A DNA stretch of 64,000 nucleotides from Embleya hyalina (GTDB lineage Bacteria; Actinomycetota; Actinomycetes; Streptomycetales; Streptomycetaceae). Made by a program: the position numbers and the translations under genes. Under the pieces are notes generated by a model. It was not told the origin of the DNA and made no database searches. It saw nothing but the letters and a program-made list of their open reading frames with translations. The stretch lies in contig NZ_BIFH01000041.1 of assembly GCF_003967355.1 (NCBI RefSeq), positions 62,001-126,000 on the forward strand, in the 5' to 3' direction. Below, piece by piece: positions 1 to 8,892 of the stretch; positions within the stretch are counted from its first letter, which is position 1; every line of letters starts with the position of its first letter.

Positions 1-1170
1 ATCGACGCGCCCGTCACCATCGAGGACCGTCGCTATCGGGTGCTGGCGTTCTCGGGGCGACAGGACGAGGCGGACGCCGCGCGCATCCGGACCATCCTCG
101 ACCGCCAGGTCCCCGAGGTCTACCTCCGCGAGGACGAGGGTCGGGGAGTGTTCAAGGCCCTGTACCGCACCGAGGGGCCGCTGTACGTCGAGGCCTCCAA
201 GGTCAGCGAGAACGAGATTCCGCGCCTGGCCATCGCGGTGCGCGCCGGCGACGAGATCCTGGGGTCGATCTGGGCGGCCGTCGCCGGACCGCCGTCCCCG
301 GAACGGTCACAGGCCCTGATCGACGCCGGCAAGCTCGTCGCGCTGCACCTGCTGCGTCGACGAGCGGGAGCGGACGTCGACCACCGCCTGCGCGCGGATC
401 TGGTGGCCACCGCTCTCGAGGGAGGACCCAAGGCCGCCTACGCGCTCCGACGCCTCGGGTTGCTCGGGAGGACCGTCAATGTCGTCGCGATGGACATCAT
501 CGACGACGGCGTGCACGAGACCGATCCGTCGCGGCACGCGAGTGATCGTCAGCGTTTGGCGGACGCGTTCGCGATGCACTTCAGCTCGGTCGCGGCACGC
601 TCCGCGACGGCCCTGCTCGGCAACGTGTCGTACGGGCTGATCCCCCTGACCGGGAGCGTCGAGCAGAGCGAGCAGCGCACCAAGCGACTCGCGGTCGACT
701 TCCTCAAACGCACGGGGACGCGGGTGCCGGCCGTCATCGGCGTCGGCATCGCGACCGGCGACCCGATCCGCCTGGACGAGTCGCGGGCGCGAGCCGACCG
801 CGCACTGCGCGTCCTGCGCGCACGGGGAACGCCGGGCACGGCGGCCACGATGTCGGAGGTGCACTACGACGCGCTGGTGCTGGAGCTTCAGGACCTGACC
901 CTGGCGCATCGAGCCCCGGTGGCCGGCCCGTTGAGCCGGATCCTCGAGTACGACGAGCGGCGCAACGGAAGCCTGCGCGAGACACTCGAGTGCTGGCTGA
1001 ACGCCTTCGGCGACATCCACGCGGCCGCCGCCCTGGCCGGGGTGCACCACAACACGTTCCGCTACCGACTCAAGCGGCTCGGCGAGGTCGGGGAGATCGA
1101 TCTGGAGAGCCCCGACGAGAGGTTCGCGTTGATGCTTCAGCTGCGTCTGATGAACCCCGCGGTCGAATGA
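1..1170 (+). CDS. PucR family transcriptional regulator, 5' truncated by window edge
   Basis: The reading frame is open from the first base, so the N-terminus lies outside the window and the GTG at 40 is probably internal. The visible 389 residues have the PucR layout: the end of an N-terminal sensor domain, a degenerate GGDEF-like middle, and a C-terminal helix-turn-helix with the typical HHNTFRYRLKRL core near the end. PucR proteins commonly activate purine or amino-acid catabolic genes. It converges on the dppA gene with a 9-base gap. By position it is a candidate regulator of the D-amino-acid enzyme set to its right. That role is inferred from neighbourhood only. Confidence 0.88.
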   Translation: MDAPVTIEDRRYRVLAFSGRQDEADAARIRTILDRQVPEVYLREDEGRGVFKALYRTEGPLYVEASKVSENEIPRLAIAVRAGDEILGSIWAAVAGPPSPERSQALIDAGKLVALHLLRRRAGADVDHRLRADLVATALEGGPKAAYALRRLGLLGRTVNVVAMDIIDDGVHETDPSRHASDRQRLADAFAMHFSSVAARSATALLGNVSYGLIPLTGSVEQSEQRTKRLAVDFLKRTGTRVPAVIGVGIATGDPIRLDESRARADRALRVLRARGTPGTAATMSEVHYDALVLELQDLTLAHRAPVAGPLSRILEYDERRNGSLRETLECWLNAFGDIHAAAALAGVHHNTFRYRLKRLGEVGEIDLESPDERFALMLQLRLMNPAVE

Positions 1171-1172
1171 GT

Positions 1173-1192
1173 CGCCGCGTCACGGCGCGGCG
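1173..1192. terminator. Hairpin between convergent pucR and dppA
   Basis: CGCCGCG and CGCGGCG arms of 7 bp enclose a 6-base loop exactly where the two converging genes end. There is no T-run, so it would be a weak or bidirectional terminator at best. Confidence 0.35.
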
Positions 1193-2022
1193 CTCGCCTG
1201 CGTGGCGACCACGTGCGCGGCCAGCGCTCCGGCGACGCCGATGAAGGCGTAGATCTCCTCCACGTCGGCGCACCGGATTCGCACGGTGTACTCCGACGTG
1301 CGTTCGGCCGTCGCGACCATGGCGACGAGGTCGGCACTCGCCGACAACTTCAGGTCGATCTCCACCTCCAGCGCGGGCGGGACGATCGCGGGCCGGATCG
1401 ACGAATCCGCGACGGCTCGCGCCGCGCCTTCCCGGATGCGCGCGCCGGCGGTGGTCGGGGACAACGCCTCGGCGGAGGTGTACGAAAGGTGGCGCTTGAC
1501 CTCGACGCGATGCACGCCCTCGACGCCCGCGATCCCGGCCGAGCAGGTCCGATCGTCTCCCGTGATGAGCTTCACCGGAACTCCGAACCGGCCGGCGTAC
1601 AGGGCGTTGACGTCCGCCTCGGAAACGGCCCGGCCGTTCAGCCGAAGCTCCGTCCAGAACCCCGTGAACGTGTGCGAGAGCACCCCGGAGGCGCCCGCGG
1701 CGGCGTGGTACCCGATGAACAGTGCCGCGTCGAAGTCGCCGTCGAGGCCGTGCACCATGCCGCAGGTGCGGGGGCTGCCGTTGATCAGCCGCGCACGTGG
1801 GTCCAATCGTGCGGGCAGGATGTTGTCCATCGGGCCGTGGCTGTCCGCCACCACCACCCGGGTCGCTCCCGCGTCGAACGCCCCGGCGACGGCGGCGTTG
1901 GCCTCCGCGGTCATCAGTTCCTGGCCGCGCGCGTAGGTGCGGTGCCCGGGGACGACGTTGTGCAGGCGCGAGACACCCGCGACGCCCTCCATGTCCACGC
2001 TGATGTAGATCGAACCGGTCAT
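1180..2022 (-). CDS. dppA: M55 family D-aminopeptidase (DppA-like)
   Basis: This 280-residue protein matches the M55 family of zinc D-aminopeptidases, which remove N-terminal D-residues such as D-Ala from peptides. The zinc ligands of Bacillus DppA are all present, shifted by two positions: D10 and E12 (SVDMEG), H62 (DSHG), H106 and E135. The catalytic histidine is H117 (SHTFTG). The ATG at 2022 is chosen because a GAGGAGGAG Shine-Dalgarno run lies just upstream and the family starts here. The frame stays open far upstream, which is only a high-GC artefact. It is the last gene of the leftward set, 62 bases after the P1 peptidase, with an 8-bp tandem repeat in the gap. No signal peptide is seen, so it acts in the cytoplasm. 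Confidence 0.93.
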   Translation of the reverse strand: MTGSIYISVDMEGVAGVSRLHNVVPGHRTYARGQELMTAEANAAVAGAFDAGATRVVVADSHGPMDNILPARLDPRARLINGSPRTCGMVHGLDGDFDAALFIGYHAAAGASGVLSHTFTGFWTELRLNGRAVSEADVNALYAGRFGVPVKLITGDDRTCSAGIAGVEGVHRVEVKRHLSYTSAEALSPTTAGARIREGAARAVADSSIRPAIVPPALEVEIDLKLSASADLVAMVATAERTSEYTVRIRCADVEEIYAFIGVAGALAAHVVATQASAAP

Positions 2023-2033
2023 CAGACCCTCCT

Positions 2034-2070
2034 CCTCGATACCTCGATACCTGGATGCCTGGATGCCTGA
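2034..2070. repeat. 8-bp tandem repeat in dppA leader
   Basis: Consecutive 8-base units CCTCGATA x2 and CCTGGATG x2, then a partial CCTGA, fill the gap between the P1 peptidase stop and dppA. On the minus strand the units supply extra GAGG motifs directly before the dppA start. Confidence 0.8.
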
Positions 2071-2084
2071 GAGGCGGACGTCGG

Positions 2085-3188
2085 TCAGCGCACGTCGTGG
2101 AAGGCCGCACGGAGATCCTCCGGGTCGAGCCCATACGCGGTGAAGCCGCGCGCGCCGGTCATCGTCGGGGCGGCGAGCATGGCGTTGACGATCGACTCCT
2201 CGGTGGCCTCGACCACGGCGCGGAACAGGTCGTCCAGCGCTTGATGCGGGACCGCGAAATGGCGCGTCAGCGGCGGGTATCCGCCGGCATAACCCTCGGT
2301 GGGCACGTTTTCGGTCGCCGTGGAGAAGGCGAGCATGATGTCGCCGCTCGAGTCCTGGATGCCGCCGCCGACCCGGCCGACGCCGATGCCGGTTCTGGTG
2401 GCCAGCCGGCGGCACTGGTCGGGCAACAGCGGGGCGTCCGTCGCCACGATCACGATGATCGATCCGGAACCGGGCGGCATGGACGGCTCTCCCCCCGGCT
2501 CGATCCGCCCCGGCAGGGGGACCTGTGCCAAGCGTCGGTGGCGGCCCACGGGTCGGCCGTCGACCCTGAAGTCGTGGCGGGTCCCGTGGTTGGCCTGGAC
2601 GAGTACGCCGACGGTCCAGCCGCCGGCGCGCTCGTCGAGGCGACGCGACGCGGTGCCGATCCCGCCCTTGAATCCGTGGCACACCATGCCGGTTCCCCCG
2701 CCGACACTCCCCTCGTCGAAGTCGGCGGACGCCGACGCGTAGGCCGCTCGGACGTGCTCGCCGGTGACGAACTGGGCGTTGCCGCTGTTGAACGACAGGT
2801 CCGCGGTCTCGCCCACCACCGGCAGGGAGAAGGCGTTGCGGAAGGTGTCGTGAGCGGTGTCGATCGCGACCAGGGTGTCCCTGACGACGCCGACGCTGTG
2901 GGTACCCGTGATGGCCAGGTCCGTGGTGAGCAGACCACTTTCGCGAACCCACTCCAGACCCGTCATCTCGCCGTTGCCGTTGAGCGTGGCGGAGCCCGCG
3001 AACAACGGCCGGGTCCGTACGTGTCCCGGCCGTGGGCGCACCACGGTCACCCCGGTGCGGGCGATGACGTCGTCGTCGCGAATGACGGTGGTGTGCCCGA
3101 CGGTGACGCCGGCGACATCGCTGATGGCGTTGCGTGGTCCCGGGGAAAGGATTCCGGTCTCGATGCCGAGGTCACGAAGCCTGGTCAT
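2085..3188 (-). CDS. P1 (S58/DmpA-type) aminopeptidase
   Basis: The 367-residue protein belongs to the P1/S58 family (L-aminopeptidase D-Ala-esterase/amidase, DmpA; also beta-peptidyl aminopeptidases). These are N-terminal-nucleophile hydrolases that cleave themselves before a serine. The expected Gly-Ser cleavage site is visible at G242-S243, followed by IIVIVATDAPLLP. The N-terminal block SDVAGVTVGHTT and the glycine-rich GGGTGMVCHGFKGG segment are also typical. The start at 3188 overlaps the end of the preceding hydrolase gene by 17 bases, which suggests translational coupling. Known members release N-terminal residues, including D-residues and beta-amino acids, which fits the neighbouring D-aminopeptidase. 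It has no signal peptide. Confidence 0.92.
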   Translation of the reverse strand: MTRLRDLGIETGILSPGPRNAISDVAGVTVGHTTVIRDDDVIARTGVTVVRPRPGHVRTRPLFAGSATLNGNGEMTGLEWVRESGLLTTDLAITGTHSVGVVRDTLVAIDTAHDTFRNAFSLPVVGETADLSFNSGNAQFVTGEHVRAAYASASADFDEGSVGGGTGMVCHGFKGGIGTASRRLDERAGGWTVGVLVQANHGTRHDFRVDGRPVGRHRRLAQVPLPGRIEPGGEPSMPPGSGSIIVIVATDAPLLPDQCRRLATRTGIGVGRVGGGIQDSSGDIMLAFSTATENVPTEGYAGGYPPLTRHFAVPHQALDDLFRAVVEATEESIVNAMLAAPTMTGARGFTAYGLDPEDLRAAFHDVR

Positions 3189-4866
3189 GGGTTTCCTCTC
3201 GGTGCAGGGGAAGTTCGATCCTGCTGGGCAATCGGGGTCCGTGGGACACGGAGTGGGAGCCGCGTTCGGCCTCGGTGGCGCCGAGGTAGTCGGCGGATCC
3301 GAGGTTGACGGCGTAGAGCGGGAAGAGGCTGGAGGTCACGACCAGGCGCAGAGCGTGCCCCGGCTGGAACTCGTGCGCCACCTGCGTCATCGGGATCCGG
3401 TAGCCGACCGGGACACCCGACCGGAACGCGGGCACCGATCCCGCGCGCACGACCCCGTGTGCCAGGTGAACGGTCCTCGTCTCGCCGGGGAACACGTCCT
3501 CGAGGGAGACCACCCAGTCGGCGTCGTCGCGATCGGTCTCGGCGAACAGGTGGACCACCGGTGTGCCGCGGACGAGTGTGGGGACGTCGACGGTCGCGGA
3601 CGTGTACGTGAGCGTGTCGTCGCGGCCGGTCGCGAACGACGTCTCGAGGGTGAATGCCGCCGAGCCGGTCCGTGAGAAGGACCCATGACCCGGCTGCCAG
3701 GGCACGGGGTTGTCGGGATCGTGGACGAAGTGATCGGCCGCCTCGCGGGTCGGTGCGTGGGGTGTCAGCTTTCCGTCTCCGATGCGGGTGTTCGCCCGCC
3801 CGGCGGAGGTCAGCCACAGGGTCTCGACGTCGTCGGCCGCCGACCACCGGTCGAGGTCCTCCCAGGCGTTGCGGCCCGTGACGAAGACACGTACCGGGGC
3901 GGGAGCCCGGGGCGACGGGTCGTCTCGCAGGTGGTGGTCGAACCACTCGAGGAGCAGTTCGTCCGGGTCGACGACGGAGCCGGGCCCCCACTCGACTCCA
4001 CCCATGATGCTCACGGGTCTGCGGGTTCGGGCCGAGTCCCACGGCCCGATGACCAGCGAGTGCCGCCCGCCGGAGGCGGAGACGCTCTCCCAGTGCTTCA
4101 TCGTGGCGCTCAGTCCGCCGTCCCACCAGCCGGATACCAGGAGGGTCGGCGCCGCGTTCGTCTCCGCCCCGCCTCCCGAAGTCAGGCTGCTCCAGTGCGG
4201 GTCCCGGGGTTCGAGGTGGGCGAGCCAGTCGGGCCACGGCGCGTCCGGCCTGCCCAGTGCCTCGTGCATGCCGGACAGCGGCCGGCTGCGGAAGATCGAC
4301 CTCCAGGGGGGTGCGTCGACGGGTCCTCGCACCCGGCCGCCGACGAGGTGCATCCAGAACAACCAGTCGAGTCGGACGGCACCGCCCCGTGTCGGCAGGC
4401 CCTCGGCGGCGGCGAACGGAGACCACACAGCGAGCGCGTCGACCGGAGCGGCCGACGCGGCGGCCAGCGCCGCGAACCCGGCGTAGCCGGCACCGAAGGA
4501 GCCGAGGCGGCCGTTGCACTCGGGAAGGTCGCGGGCCCAGGTCACGGTGTCGGCACCGTCGGTGGCCTCGTGGCGGAACGGCTCGAACTCGCCGTCCGAG
4601 TCACCGCGGCCGCGCACGTCACCCGCGACCACGATGTATCCGCGTGCGGCGAGCAGCTTGAAGCGGTCCGAGGGGACCTGCGGCGCCGTGCTCGCGGGAG
4701 GCTTCTGGTCCGCACGGTTGTTGTCATACGGCGTCCGGGTGACGAGGACCGGGTAGTCACCCGGGTCGGCCGGCATGTAGACGTCGACCGAAAGTTCGAC
4801 CCCGTCCCGTGCCTCGACGCGTACGTCGAAGCGGGAGCGCACGCGGGAGACGTCGGTGAATCTCAT
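3172..4866 (-). CDS. CocE/NonD (S15-like) hydrolase paralogue lacking catalytic Ser and His
   Basis: The 564-residue product has the CocE/NonD layout: alpha/beta-hydrolase core (about 1-330) and a C-terminal jelly-roll domain. Active members hydrolyse esters and amides, including cocaine and alpha-amino-acid esters. The nucleophile motif GxSYxG reads GAGYAG, so Ser-127 is Gly (GGC codon). The usual GPWxHG histidine motif reads GPWDSA. The Asp region (SGWWDGG) is kept. Two of three catalytic residues are therefore missing although the frame is intact over its full length. It overlaps the preceding cocE-like gene by 4 bases (ATGA) and the P1 peptidase by 17. It may be a pseudoenzyme partner of the upstream paralogue or an early-stage dead copy. 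Confidence 0.88.
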   Translation of the reverse strand: MRFTDVSRVRSRFDVRVEARDGVELSVDVYMPADPGDYPVLVTRTPYDNNRADQKPPASTAPQVPSDRFKLLAARGYIVVAGDVRGRGDSDGEFEPFRHEATDGADTVTWARDLPECNGRLGSFGAGYAGFAALAAASAAPVDALAVWSPFAAAEGLPTRGGAVRLDWLFWMHLVGGRVRGPVDAPPWRSIFRSRPLSGMHEALGRPDAPWPDWLAHLEPRDPHWSSLTSGGGAETNAAPTLLVSGWWDGGLSATMKHWESVSASGGRHSLVIGPWDSARTRRPVSIMGGVEWGPGSVVDPDELLLEWFDHHLRDDPSPRAPAPVRVFVTGRNAWEDLDRWSAADDVETLWLTSAGRANTRIGDGKLTPHAPTREAADHFVHDPDNPVPWQPGHGSFSRTGSAAFTLETSFATGRDDTLTYTSATVDVPTLVRGTPVVHLFAETDRDDADWVVSLEDVFPGETRTVHLAHGVVRAGSVPAFRSGVPVGYRIPMTQVAHEFQPGHALRLVVTSSLFPLYAVNLGSADYLGATEAERGSHSVSHGPRLPSRIELPLHREETHDQAS

Positions 4867-6539
4867 TCCGCTCCTTTGTTGTTCTCGATGGGCAGGACGA
4901 GCCGCGAGGGGTGCTTCGGACCGTGGTGGACGGTCACGCTCACGACGCGCGAGTCCACCGCGTCGGCCCAGGGCTCGCCGGTGCCGAGGTTGCGTGCGAA
5001 GGCCGGGAACGCGCCTGCGGTGACCGCGAGCGCGATGCGGTGGCCGGGCAGGAACGTGTGGTGGAGCCAGACCAGCGGGATGCGCAGTCCGACGATCTCC
5101 CCGGGGTCGACGGGTGCCGAGCCGGGCCCGGAGCGCATCGAGACGCGCTGGAGCCCGCACGACCCGAGTTCGCTCCCGACGAGCATCATCCGGCCGTCGG
5201 GGTGTACGTCGAGAAGCATGACGCTCACGTCCGCGTCGGGGGCGTCCAACGAGACGAAGACGTCGAGCTCGGCCCGACCACTCGCGTCGACGGGCTCCTC
5301 AAGCGTCGGGCCTCGGTAGACGAGGACATCGGGGCGGCGCAGCAGGTAGCGCTGGTCGTGGGGTGGGTCGCTCCAGGCGAACAGGTCGAGGTTGGTGAAA
5401 TCCCGGGCCGGCTCCTCCGGGTCGAACACGTACGTGTCGAAGGCCGTTTCCCCGGGAGTCGGCGTGAGTTCGCCGTTCCCGTTCAGCGTGCGGGCATCGC
5501 CGCCGCTCGTCAGGTACCAGTGGGTCGACTCGACCGCGGTGGACGGCCACTCGTCCAGGTCTTCCCACCGCATCGTCCCGGTCCGGAAGACCCGGCACGG
5601 ATGGACGTCGGCATGCTCGTCCTCGTCCTTGAGGTGCCGGGCCAGGAAGCGCTCGACGTGTCCGACGGTGTCCATGACCGACCGGGAGACGTCCAGTCCT
5701 CCCAGCACGGGGCTCGGCGAACGGTTTCCTCCGTGGTCCCAGGCTCCGATCAGGAGCTGCGACCGGGCGCCCGCGGGCGACTGCGCCAGTCGGACCCATG
5801 TGGCCATCGTGCTCTGGTCGTCCCACCAGCCGACCGTGACCAGGACGGGCAGGTCGAGGTTCGCCCAGTCGTCGTCGCCGAACACGAAGTCCTTGCCGAG
5901 GTAGTCGATTTCCCCGTCGACGTACATGGGCCACCACCGTCCGCCGGTGCCGACCTGTTCGTGGAGGGTGCGCAGCGGCAGGTGTCGGATGTTCGGCCCC
6001 CACGAGGGGGCGCCGTAGTGCTGTTGGGTCCGTCCGGTCACCTGGTGGAACCACCAGCTCCAGTAGAGGTGCGGGACACCTGTGTCGAAGCTCGGTCGCG
6101 GGCCGAGGTCGGCGACTCCGATGGCCATCGGTGCGATGCAGCGCAGGTGTGGCGGCCGGGTCCGCGCGGTCCACCACTGGGTGAGACCTTCGTAGCTGAG
6201 CCCGACCATGCCGACCCGGCCCGTGCACCAGGTCTGCTCGGCGACCCATTCGATGGTGTCGTAGCCGTCGTCGCCGTCGTGCACGAAGGGCTGGAAGTCG
6301 CCGTCGGAGTCGCCGCGTCCTCGCATGTCGATCATGACGTAGGCGTAGCCGGCGGCGACGAGCCGCTGCATCCAGATTCCTGGCTTGCGGTTGTAGGGGG
6401 TCCGTGTCACCACTGCCGGAAATGGACCGTCACCGGCCGGGACCGTGATGTCGGCGGCCAGTTCGATGCCGTCGCGCATGGGGATGCGACAGTTCCACAG
6501 GGCTCGGATCTCTGTGGTGCTTCCCTGCGGTGCGGGCAT
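4863..6539 (-). CDS. CocE/NonD family hydrolase (catalytically complete)
   Basis: This 558-residue CocE/NonD hydrolase keeps its full triad: S115 in GLSYEG, D240 in GWWDD and H269 in GAWDHGG. The C-terminal beta-sandwich domain is present. Family members include X-Pro dipeptidyl peptidases, cocaine esterase and alpha-amino-acid ester hydrolases that act on phenylglycyl esters and beta-lactam side chains. The exact substrate cannot be read from sequence. The start at 6539 overlaps the stop of acdS by one base, and its end overlaps the next paralogue by four, so it sits inside a tightly coupled leftward operon. There is no signal peptide. Confidence 0.9.
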   Translation of the reverse strand: MPAPQGSTTEIRALWNCRIPMRDGIELAADITVPAGDGPFPAVVTRTPYNRKPGIWMQRLVAAGYAYVMIDMRGRGDSDGDFQPFVHDGDDGYDTIEWVAEQTWCTGRVGMVGLSYEGLTQWWTARTRPPHLRCIAPMAIGVADLGPRPSFDTGVPHLYWSWWFHQVTGRTQQHYGAPSWGPNIRHLPLRTLHEQVGTGGRWWPMYVDGEIDYLGKDFVFGDDDWANLDLPVLVTVGWWDDQSTMATWVRLAQSPAGARSQLLIGAWDHGGNRSPSPVLGGLDVSRSVMDTVGHVERFLARHLKDEDEHADVHPCRVFRTGTMRWEDLDEWPSTAVESTHWYLTSGGDARTLNGNGELTPTPGETAFDTYVFDPEEPARDFTNLDLFAWSDPPHDQRYLLRRPDVLVYRGPTLEEPVDASGRAELDVFVSLDAPDADVSVMLLDVHPDGRMMLVGSELGSCGLQRVSMRSGPGSAPVDPGEIVGLRIPLVWLHHTFLPGHRIALAVTAGAFPAFARNLGTGEPWADAVDSRVVSVTVHHGPKHPSRLVLPIENNKGAE

Positions 6540-7558
6540 CAGAAGGCCTTGGCGTACGCGTTCAGTGCCTGCTGGCCGCCGAGGTGCGCGTACAGCACGT
6601 TCGAGTCCTTGGGGATGTCGCCGTTGTGGATGAGGTCGATCAGGCCCGCCATCGACTTGCCCTCGTAGACGGGGTCGATGATGATCCCTTCCGTCCTGCC
6701 GGTGAGGCGGATCGCGTCGAGGGTCGAGGGGACGGGGATGCCGTACTCGTCACCGGCCCAGCCGGGGAGCACGGTGATCTCGTCCTGGCGCAGGTCGCGC
6801 TTGAGCCCGATGAGCTCCGCGGTCCTGCGGGCGATGCGATCGACCTGGTCGATCGTCTTCTCCAGCGTGGCCGAGGCGTCGATGCCGATGACCCGTCGGG
6901 GGCGGCCGCCCGCGTCCTGGAGTGCCGCGAAGCCCGCGATCATCCCCGCGTGTGTCGAACCGGTGACGGTGCAGACCACGATGGTGTCGAAGAAGGTGTC
7001 GAGTTCCCGCTCCTGGCGGGCCACTTCGTACGCCCAGTTGGCGAAGCCGAGACCGCCGAGCCGGTGGTCGGATGCGCCGGCGGGGATTCCGTAGGGCTTG
7101 CCGCCGCGCCTCTCCACGTCGTCGAGCGCCTGCCGCCACGAGTCACGGAAGCCGATGTCGAACCCGGCGGGGTCGAGTCGCACCTCCGCACCCATGACCC
7201 GGCTGAGCAGGATGTTGCCGACTTCGGTGCTCAACGGGTCGGTCCAGGAGGGCACCCAGTTCTCTTGCACGAGGACGCATCCCAGCCCGAGGTGGGCGGC
7301 GACCGCGGCGACCTGCCGGGTGTGATTGGACTGGTGGCCACCGATCGACACCAGCGTATCGGCCCCCTGGGCCAGCACGTCGGGGATGAGGTACTCCAGT
7401 TTGCGGGTCTTGTTGCCGCCGTAGGCCAGGCCGGAGTTGCAGTCCTCCCGCTTCATCCAGATCGAGGCGCCGCCGAGGTGGGCGCTCAGACGTGGGAGCG
7501 GGTGCACCGGGCTGGGGCCGAAGGTGAGCGGGTGGCGGGGGAAGTCCTCCAAGGACAC
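6539..7558 (-). CDS. acdS: 1-aminocyclopropane-1-carboxylate deaminase
   Basis: The 339-residue protein follows Pseudomonas ACC deaminase almost end to end. The PLP lysine is K50 (GGNKTRK) and the catalytic serine S77 (GGHQSNHT). The residues that separate true ACC deaminases from D-cysteine desulfhydrases, Glu and Leu, are both present: E299 in VYEGKSM and L326 in AHLGG. The expected reaction turns ACC into 2-oxobutyrate and ammonia. Such enzymes also deaminate D-serine and D-cysteine, which would link it to its neighbours. GTG is the start, with AGGAG nine bases upstream. It leads the tightly overlapping part of the leftward operon. Confidence 0.93.
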   Translation of the reverse strand: MSLEDFPRHPLTFGPSPVHPLPRLSAHLGGASIWMKREDCNSGLAYGGNKTRKLEYLIPDVLAQGADTLVSIGGHQSNHTRQVAAVAAHLGLGCVLVQENWVPSWTDPLSTEVGNILLSRVMGAEVRLDPAGFDIGFRDSWRQALDDVERRGGKPYGIPAGASDHRLGGLGFANWAYEVARQERELDTFFDTIVVCTVTGSTHAGMIAGFAALQDAGGRPRRVIGIDASATLEKTIDQVDRIARRTAELIGLKRDLRQDEITVLPGWAGDEYGIPVPSTLDAIRLTGRTEGIIIDPVYEGKSMAGLIDLIHNGDIPKDSNVLYAHLGGQQALNAYAKAF

Positions 7559-7646
7559 GGGTCATTCTCCTCTGCGGATACGGAGATCGCCGACCAGGCC
7601 GTCAAGGGGCCTCACGCGATCGAATCGTCATTCATCCGGATGCCTC

Positions 7647-7662
7647 GCCTCGTGAACGAGGC
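7647..7662. promoter_or_regulatory. Hairpin in the 165-base gap before acdS
   Basis: A perfect GCCTCG-TGAA-CGAGGC stem-loop lies between the fold-III PLP gene and acdS, next to a CATCCGGATG palindrome at about 7634-7643. It could be an RNA-processing site, weak terminator or operator. There is no T-run. This is the only long gap in the leftward set, so acdS may have its own promoter here. Confidence 0.35.
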
Positions 7663-7723
7663 CGAACCTCGTAGTCCGTCCCGGGCCGGACCGGGCACGA
7701 GCGGGCCGGGGCCGAGACACGGC

Positions 7724-8776
7724 CTAGCTGTTGCGTCCCCGCGCGGCGACGGCCCAGGGACGCATGCCTCCTTTCTCGTCGACCCAGAGGTACTCGGCCA
7801 GGTTGACAGCGGCACAGCAGTGGTTGGGAACCACCGCGACCTGGCTTCCCAAGGGAGGCAACGGGGCTTCGCCCATGTCCACGACGGCGTGGTGCTCGGA
7901 GACGAGAGTGATCCGGGCGTCCGGGTGGTCGAGCAGGCGTCCTCCTCCGGTGTTGAAGGCGGCCCTGTCGGCGGCGAGCACTTTGCCACCGGAGTCCAGG
8001 ACCGCGCGGCCGCCGGCATGGCTGACGACCGTCGCACGACAGGTGAGCGCGATGTCCCGGGAATCCATCACCCCCAACTCCCACTGCTGGGCGTCCCCGA
8101 AGACGTAGACCCCGGGGCGCGCCTCGGTGATCGTCTCGGTCCGGGTGTGGCCCAGACTCGGCGTCGATCCCCCGCTGACCACCGCGACCTCGATTCCGGT
8201 GTCCTCCACGGCCGCGCGCGCGATCGAGAGCGCTCGCGCCTCGTCGACCGCGGCCGTCACCCCGCCGTCCCTTGCATAGCTGTGTCCCGGAAAGGTGAAG
8301 ACTCCCCTCACCGTCGACCCCGAATTCGTCGCGGCGGTCGCGATCGGTCCGGCTTCCGTAGGTCGACAACCACTGCGGTGGTGGCCGCTGTCCACCTCGA
8401 TGACCACCTCCACGCCGTAGCGACCCACCATGCGACCCGCCTGGGTCGCGCCTTCGACCGAGTCCACGCCGATCGCGACGCGGGCCTTGTAGGCCAGGGC
8501 GCCGAGCCGGCCGGCCGCCTGGTCGTCGACGTGCAGCGGGTAGGCGACGAAGAGGTCGGTCACACCGCTCTCCGCGAAGACTTCCGCCTCCCCGATCGTC
8601 GCCACCGTCAACCCGACGGCGCCGGCCGAGATCTGGCGCCGGGCGATCCGGGGCGACTTGTGGGTCTTGGCATGAGGACGGAGCGTGAGGTCGTTCGTCG
8701 AGGCCCACTCCGCGGCTCGGAGGATGTTCCGGTCGAGCCGCTCCAGGTCGACGTGCAGGTAGGGGGTGTTCGGCAT
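7724..8776 (-). CDS. Fold-III PLP enzyme, D-serine dehydratase/D-threonine aldolase-like
   Basis: The 350-residue protein has an alanine-racemase N-terminal barrel with the PLP lysine K37 in RPHAKTHK, followed by the beta-rich C-terminal domain of the eukaryotic-type D-serine dehydratase and D-threonine aldolase group. A zinc site is suggested by H319 and C321 in PNHCC. Such enzymes convert D-serine to pyruvate and ammonia, or split beta-hydroxy-D-amino acids to glycine and an aldehyde. Choosing between them needs an assay. The ATG at 8776 is preceded by GAGGAGGATCC. It is the first leftward gene and is divergent from the serine hydrolase, so the 116-base gap should hold both promoters. Confidence 0.88.
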   Translation of the reverse strand: MPNTPYLHVDLERLDRNILRAAEWASTNDLTLRPHAKTHKSPRIARRQISAGAVGLTVATIGEAEVFAESGVTDLFVAYPLHVDDQAAGRLGALAYKARVAIGVDSVEGATQAGRMVGRYGVEVVIEVDSGHHRSGCRPTEAGPIATAATNSGSTVRGVFTFPGHSYARDGGVTAAVDEARALSIARAAVEDTGIEVAVVSGGSTPSLGHTRTETITEARPGVYVFGDAQQWELGVMDSRDIALTCRATVVSHAGGRAVLDSGGKVLAADRAAFNTGGGRLLDHPDARITLVSEHHAVVDMGEAPLPPLGSQVAVVPNHCCAAVNLAEYLWVDEKGGMRPWAVAARGRNS

Positions 8777-8843
8777 GGCAGGATCCTCCTCTTCCGATCG
8801 GCGCCCTGATTGGTGAATCGATCCGAAGAAAAGCTGCAAGTTG

Positions 8844-8859
8844 GGTTGTTCGCACAACC
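8844..8859. promoter_or_regulatory. Inverted repeat in divergent promoter region
   Basis: GGTTGT-TCGC-ACAACC is a perfect 6-bp inverted repeat with a 4-base spacer, in the 116 bases between the two divergent gene sets. Its position suits an operator for a regulator serving both directions. The cognate protein is unknown. The PucR at the left edge is one candidate. Confidence 0.45.
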
Positions 8860-8892
8860 GGCCGAGGGGAACGGCCCGGCACACTGTCCGAC

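Noticed and set aside
1180-2952. Long 590-codon minus-strand frame starting at 2952
   Set aside because: Only its C-terminal 280 residues are a real protein (dppA). The upstream part is the shadow of the P1 peptidase gene in another frame.
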